Part shown: positions 30,063 through 34,087 of the stretch, one piece after another
How positions within the stretch are numbered: the stretch's first letter is position 1
How the letters are laid out: each line of letters opens with the position of its first letter
From: an uncultured Pelagibacteraceae bacterium
Lineage (GTDB): Bacteria; Pseudomonadota; Alphaproteobacteria; Pelagibacterales; Pelagibacteraceae
Reading direction: 5' to 3'
NCBI GenBank assembly: GCA_902597175.1
Contig: CACJWN010000012.1
Span: forward strand, 1-34,087
Length of the DNA: 34,087 nucleotides
Made by a program: the position numbers and the translations under genes
The notes under the pieces: generated by a model
Database searches by the model: none
The model's input: the letters and a program-made list of their open reading frames with translations, nothing else
What the model was told of the DNA's origin: nothing

Positions 30063-31315
30063 TTTTTATTTAAAATATTTCCACAGTTATACAGACTGCC
30101 AAAACAAACAATAAGTTTTTTTTCTTTACTGCTTATCTTCTTCAATGCTTGGGCAAAATTATCGCTTTTTTCTACATTAAATTTATTTTCAGTTGCTACT
30201 TTATATAATTCTTGAGCTGAGACAGAATTGACTTCATTATCAATTGGCATTGTAATAATTTTTTTTAATACCCCCTTAAGTTGTTTAATAAACAAATCTG
30301 GATCTTTATTTTTAGTCATGGCCCAAATTCCATATTTAGGAATTTTAATTTTTCTTAAATATGATGCCAAGTTTTGCGCATCAGCAGTAGCATGTGCTCC
30401 ATCGATCATGATTAATTCATTTTTATTTAGTTTGTTTTTAATTTTACCTTTATTTAAGTATTGAAATCGACCTTCAAAAGATAGAAAAGGCAAAGCTTTT
30501 TGAATGACTTTTTTATCTATATTAAGATCAAGAGCTACTTTTATAGCAAGGCAAACATTTTCAAACATTCCTTTAGAATAAACATTTTTAGTATTAAGTT
30601 TTATTTTAAATTTTCTATCTTGATAGTAGTAATGATTTCCCTTTTTAATAAGTTTCCATGTGTTTGGATAAATAACTTTACTTTTGTTACTTTTTAAAAG
30701 TGTCTTAATTTTCCTTGAAACATATGGCGTCTGTTTACCTATATAAATATTTGTAAAATTACTTAGAAACCCTACATCTTCTTTAATCACTTCGTCTAAA
30801 GTTTTTTGTTTTAAAAAATTTAAATGTTGTTTATTTATATTTGTACAAATTTGTACTATTGGGAAGTCGTGGATGTTATTTGAGTCGAGTCTCCATAAGG
30901 CTCCAGTTTCCTGTATATTATAATCAGTACTTAGTTTAGAAGCATTCAAAATAAACACCAGAGTAAGACACTCATACACTGTTAGTGGAATTTTTAATTT
31001 TTCAATTTGATTAATAGTTTTTTTTATTTCTTTATAAGAAAGATAGCTATTTCCCATATAGAATCTCTCTCTAATATCTTTTAGTGATGGAGAAATATGC
31101 ATTGTGGTAGTTTGACCATTAGCTTCTATAAATGATTTTAATGAATATAAAGTTGTGAACTTTCCTGACTCCCCCAAAACCTGAATTACATTATTAAGCT
31201 TCCTTTCAGGATTTCCTAATAATTTAAGTGCTAGTTTTATTCTTTTAAGACCAAACTTAACAGATTTATTAAATAACTTATGATTAGCTAACTGCTGGTA
31301 TATCAACTTTGACAT
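30059..31315 (-). CDS. folC: Folylpolyglutamate/dihydrofolate synthase, divergent
   Basis: Mur-ligase-type ATP enzyme that adds glutamate to dihydropteroate and folates. Seen: the P-loop region VLGESGKFTTLYSLKSFIEANG (usual GTNGKGST), TMHISPSLKDIRERF (usual 'tSPHL....ER'), ETGALWRLDSNNI (usual 'E.GlGGrlDaTN'), FEGRFQYL and LIMIDGAHATADAQNLASYL (usual 'lDGAHNp'). The order is right but several motif residues differ, so activity should not be assumed. Start chosen at the ATG giving MSKLIYQQLANHKLF (an upstream in-frame alternative at 31342). It overlaps accD by 32 nt, the conserved alphaproteobacterial trpBA-accD-folC order. Confidence 0.85.
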   Translation of the reverse strand: MSKLIYQQLANHKLFNKSVKFGLKRIKLALKLLGNPERKLNNVIQVLGESGKFTTLYSLKSFIEANGQTTTMHISPSLKDIRERFYMGNSYLSYKEIKKTINQIEKLKIPLTVYECLTLVFILNASKLSTDYNIQETGALWRLDSNNIHDFPIVQICTNINKQHLNFLKQKTLDEVIKEDVGFLSNFTNIYIGKQTPYVSRKIKTLLKSNKSKVIYPNTWKLIKKGNHYYYQDRKFKIKLNTKNVYSKGMFENVCLAIKVALDLNIDKKVIQKALPFLSFEGRFQYLNKGKIKNKLNKNELIMIDGAHATADAQNLASYLRKIKIPKYGIWAMTKNKDPDLFIKQLKGVLKKIITMPIDNEVNSVSAQELYKVATENKFNVEKSDNFAQALKKISSKEKKLIVCFGSLYNCGNILNKN

Positions 31316-32237
31316 TAGACGTTGACTCAGCTTTAGCTTCAATTTCGGATTTCTTCAGAAGAACTCTTATTAAATCAGTTATTTTTTCTCTTATCTCTAT
31401 TCTTGACTCAAATGCGCCGTCGATCATTCCATGTTCAACTATGCTTGATGCTTGGCCAAAGTCTCGAGGCAGTTCTTGACCTTTATTTACAGAAGCAGAC
31501 ACCCTTTTTCCCGCGAACAAAAGATTTTCATTTTTTGGATTTTCTGCAAAAATAAAGTCATTACCGTAAACATTACAAAACGTTCCACCAGTGACTTTAG
31601 ATCCGCAAATTCCAATAGTAACAATCCCAGCTTTTTTTAACATTTGCATCGCCATCATTTGTACTGGCATATTTTTTAGTGAGTTAAGATTTCCGGTGAC
31701 GGCCATTCCGCCACTTTGATAAAAAGACACTACCGCATCAACTTTATCATTCAAAGCTTCTTGTATACCTGCAATTAAATGTTCGCCTTCTCTTTGAGTT
31801 AGCGCAGCTCCTCCATGGGCAAAGTTATAACCAAAAGCAATAATTTTAAGTCCATTTACCGTTCCCTTAGCTGCAAGTATAGCGCTTTGTTGTCCAGTTT
31901 TCTTCTTATAGTTATTATATTTATCAATAAATTTTGTTTCTCCAATTTTAAAGTTTAGTGGATCTGGGTCCGCCCACTCCGGACATTCAATCAGCTCATA
32001 TTCACCATCATCAAAAAACATTTCAGAAAATCTTGTTTTTGGATCTAAATCAAAATGATGATTACATTTACAAATATTAAAATTTTTTTTTAAATCTTCT
32101 CTGAGTTGCATTTGATTACAACTAGGGCAATTAACCCACATACTATCAGCTTGATCTTTTTTTGAGGGCCTTGCCCGCTTAAAGGTTTGTTTTGCTTTAT
32201 CTACAAAACTTTGTAATTTTTTTTGGATCCAATTCAT
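31284..32237 (-). CDS. accD: Acetyl-CoA carboxylase carboxyltransferase beta subunit, divergent
   Basis: First committed step of fatty-acid synthesis: transfer of carboxyl from biotin to acetyl-CoA, with AccA. Seen: N-terminal zinc ribbon MWVNCPSCNQMQLREDLKKN then ICKCNHHF, and the crotonase-like core with SFYQSGGMAVTGNLNSL, TGGTFCNVYGNDFIFAENPKNENLLFAGKRV and LPRDFGQASSIVEHGMIDG. 317 aa is normal. Departures: the second zinc pair is CxC, not CxxC, and the usual 'SGGARMQEG' reads SGGMAVTGN. Its ATG overlaps the trpA stop (ATGA), and position plus domain order support accD. Confidence 0.87.
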   Translation of the reverse strand: MNWIQKKLQSFVDKAKQTFKRARPSKKDQADSMWVNCPSCNQMQLREDLKKNFNICKCNHHFDLDPKTRFSEMFFDDGEYELIECPEWADPDPLNFKIGETKFIDKYNNYKKKTGQQSAILAAKGTVNGLKIIAFGYNFAHGGAALTQREGEHLIAGIQEALNDKVDAVVSFYQSGGMAVTGNLNSLKNMPVQMMAMQMLKKAGIVTIGICGSKVTGGTFCNVYGNDFIFAENPKNENLLFAGKRVSASVNKGQELPRDFGQASSIVEHGMIDGAFESRIEIREKITDLIRVLLKKSEIEAKAESTSNVKVDIPAVS

Positions 32238-33034
32238 AAAATTTTATTTTTAAGATTGTACACAACTTTATCTAACTTTGTGACAGGATTTTGTCTCATT
32301 TTGAGTGAATTCGTAATAGTTTTACACAATAGGCTGCCTACAACCAAGCCATCTGCAGATTTTAGAGATTTTATGGTTTTTTCGGTAATTCCAAAACCAA
32401 TAACTACGTTTTTCTTAGAGCTGATTCTTTTAATTTTTTTGTAGTTTTCTAGAATTCTTCTTGGTGACACTTTTAGTTTACCCCCGGTAGTTGAAAGCAT
32501 TGATATATAATATACCATATCATGCGAGTCTCTTATAATTTTCTTCATTCTATCCTTTGTTGTTGTAGGTGCCAAAAGTTGAATAAAGTTTATTAATTTT
32601 TTTTTACATTTCTTTGCAAAGTCTTTATTTTCTGGCCAAGGCAAATCTACACAAATAATTCCTGAGACACCTGATTTTTTACAATCTTTTAAAAAATTAT
32701 TTTCACCGTACTGATAAATCATATTGTAATAGCCCATTAAAATTACTGGTTTGTTTTTGTAGTCCTTTTTAAATTTATTCACTATTTGAAATGAATCTCG
32801 CATTTTAAAACCATTTTTAATTGCTCTATTTGAGCTAGTTTGAATTTGCCCACCATCTCCTACAGGTGTTGAATGTGGAAAACCTAATTCAATAATATCA
32901 GCATATTTTGCAATTGAATTTACAATTTGAAGACTCTTTTTTTTATTAGGATCTGAAGCAACGGTATAAGTTAACAAGACTGGTCTTTTCTCTCTTTTAC
33001 AGTTCTCAAAAGTTAGTTGTATTTCAGATTTCAT
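32234..33034 (-). CDS. trpA: Tryptophan synthase alpha chain
   Basis: Cleaves indole-3-glycerol phosphate to indole and glyceraldehyde 3-phosphate; indole passes to TrpB. Seen: YADIIELGFPHSTPVGDGGQIQ containing both catalytic acids (Glu of IIELG and Asp of GDG), VILMGYYNMIYQYG, GIICVDLPWPENKDF, QLLAPTTTKDRMKKI, MVYYISMLSTTGG and GFGITEKTIKSLKSADGLVVGSL. 266 aa, normal. Overlaps with trpB and accD are both ATGA, so the operon is translationally coupled. Confidence 0.93.
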   Translation of the reverse strand: MKSEIQLTFENCKREKRPVLLTYTVASDPNKKKSLQIVNSIAKYADIIELGFPHSTPVGDGGQIQTSSNRAIKNGFKMRDSFQIVNKFKKDYKNKPVILMGYYNMIYQYGENNFLKDCKKSGVSGIICVDLPWPENKDFAKKCKKKLINFIQLLAPTTTKDRMKKIIRDSHDMVYYISMLSTTGGKLKVSPRRILENYKKIKRISSKKNVVIGFGITEKTIKSLKSADGLVVGSLLCKTITNSLKMRQNPVTKLDKVVYNLKNKIL

Positions 33035-34086
33035 TCCGTATAAAAACCAAGTTTTTCTTTTATTATCTCAGAGTCTTTTAGCGAATGCCCGCAGCTGTCT
33101 ATGATCAAAACATTATCTTTACTGAGTTTAGGTGCTAGAGAAATTGCAGTTGCAAATGCATGGCTTGGCTCAAGAGAAGGAGATATGTTCTCCATCTTTG
33201 AAACTAATTTATAAGCATTTAATGCCTCTTCATCAGTAGCTGAAGTGTACTCTGCTCTACCTGCGTCTTTTAAAAAACAATGTAAAGGACTCACGGATGG
33301 GTAATCGAGTCCACTTGACAGACTTTCTGTTTCACCAATTTGACCATCATTGTCTTGAATACAATAAGCTTTTGCTCCATGAAGAATACCAAGTTTAGAA
33401 TTATTAGTTAAAGGTGCAGCATGAAGCTTACTATTTTTTGATCCTCCAGCCTCCACGCCAATCAAACTTACATGCTTTTTATCATAATCAATAAATTCGC
33501 TCCAGAAACCGTAAGCGCTAGAACCCCCGCCTACACAATTAATCAATTTAAGTTTATCAGGGATTTTTCCAAATTCCTCCATCAATTGCACCTTTAATTC
33601 TCTAGAAATTTGTGAGGTGCTATAGCCAGATATTTTTACAAATACAGTGGGACCTACTGTTGAGCCAATCACCATATGGACATGCTGACAATTTGCGACC
33701 CAATATCTCATACACTCACTTACAGCATCGACTAATGTCTGACTTCCCGAGGTGACTGGGACAACTTCAGCTCCGTATTTTTTCATCACATCTACATTTT
33801 TTTTCTGGCGCACCAAGTCTCTTAAACCCATAAAAATCTTAGCCTTCAAACCAAATTTTTTTGCCACCATAGCTAAATTCTTACCTTGCATCCCGGCGCC
33901 GGTATCAGTGCACACGTAGCGCTTGCCAGCTCGCTTTGCAATTAAACAGTGAACTATACAAGCATATACTTTATGCGCGGTGCCTGGATTTTCAGAAACG
34001 ACTTTAGCCCATAGCTGCGCTCCACCTAGATGATCAGTCAAATTATCTAATTTAATTAAAGGAGTTGGGGCTCCTACATAATTTTC
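33031..34086 (-). CDS. trpB: Tryptophan synthase beta chain, 5' end outside window, divergent
   Basis: PLP enzyme condensing indole with serine. The frame stays open past the TTG at 34041 to the window edge: the extra residues NYVGAPTPLIKLDN match the TrpB 'Y.GRPTPL' region, so about 40-60 residues are missing. Seen: GTAHKVYACIVHCLIAKRAGKRY with the PLP lysine, TDTGAGMQGKNLAMVAKKFGL, VVPVTSGSQTLVDAVSECMR, INCVGGGSSAYG (phosphate loop), GLDYPSVSPLHCFLKDAGRAEY and SLEPSHAFATAISLA. Departures from TrpB1 consensus: ETGAGQHG reads DTGAGMQG (catalytic Glu to Asp), GGGSNA reads GGGSSA, and the C-terminal SGRGDKD reads SCGHSLKD. Confidence 0.88.
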   Translation of the reverse strand, partial: ENYVGAPTPLIKLDNLTDHLGGAQLWAKVVSENPGTAHKVYACIVHCLIAKRAGKRYVCTDTGAGMQGKNLAMVAKKFGLKAKIFMGLRDLVRQKKNVDVMKKYGAEVVPVTSGSQTLVDAVSECMRYWVANCQHVHMVIGSTVGPTVFVKISGYSTSQISRELKVQLMEEFGKIPDKLKLINCVGGGSSAYGFWSEFIDYDKKHVSLIGVEAGGSKNSKLHAAPLTNNSKLGILHGAKAYCIQDNDGQIGETESLSSGLDYPSVSPLHCFLKDAGRAEYTSATDEEALNAYKLVSKMENISPSLEPSHAFATAISLAPKLSKDNVLIIDSCGHSLKDSEIIKEKLGFYTE

Positions 34087-34087
34087 A

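Noticed and set aside
32050-32100. Frameshift in the accD zinc ribbon near the A/T homopolymer
   Set aside because: The frame is consistent with the family on both sides, so only one residue is missing, not a shift.

Overview
The window looks like a chromosome segment of a streamlined, AT-rich marine alphaproteobacterium of the Pelagibacterales (SAR11) or HIMB59/AEGEAN-169 type. The reasons are very low GC, intergenic gaps of a few bases, many 1-8 nt gene overlaps, Lys/Asn-rich proteins, and a trpB-trpA-accD-folC order typical of alphaproteobacteria. The exact clade is inferred; no marker gene decides it here.

Layout. 1-7.8 kb: DMT exporter end, alkA-like glycosylase, DUF1330 protein, phosphoribosyltransferase, NCS2 purine permease, lipoprotein, Hsp20 with a heat-shock promoter and a ROSE-like RNA thermometer, oligopeptidase B, a membrane DnaJ-domain protein and a GT9 glycosyltransferase. 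7.8-12.5 kb: DapA-family aldolase, Cfa-type methyltransferase, an extremely lysine-rich coiled-coil protein, a periplasmic metallo-beta-lactamase-fold hydrolase whose start codon sits in a perfect hairpin, and a small lipoprotein. 12.5-20.9 kb: YbgC thioesterase, purEK, a leftward run (TauD-like dioxygenase, SRAP/YedK, a 36-aa basic protein, FAH-family hydrolase, membrane protein, flavodoxin-fold oxidoreductase, 51-aa membrane protein), a stand-alone 63-aa gene with a hairpin leader, then rlmN and an ADP-ribosylglycohydrolase-fold protein.

20.86-27.2 kb is an accessory island. Four leftward genes encode a PD-(D/E)XK-like nuclease, a sigma-70 region-2-only protein, a MORC/MutL-like GHKL ATPase and a DruA-family (DUF4338) protein. 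No methyltransferase is present. Two regulatory regions flank the nuclease gene and carry outward copies of a CCGGAGTATATATAT element, a leader with a 14-codon ORF, and a predicted three-way-junction RNA. On the right lie four tiny overlapping genes, a degenerate tRNA-Leu-like element and a DnaJ-type zinc-knuckle protein. The best reading is a compact, self-regulated, previously unnamed Druantia-related antiphage system; this is inference from domains and context.

27.2-34.1 kb returns to housekeeping: rmuC, sbcB, thioredoxin, then leftward trpB-trpA-accD-folC linked by 4-32 nt overlaps. Several of these proteins depart from family consensus at conserved positions (TrpB catalytic Glu to Asp, AccD zinc ribbon CxC, altered AccD and FolC motifs).
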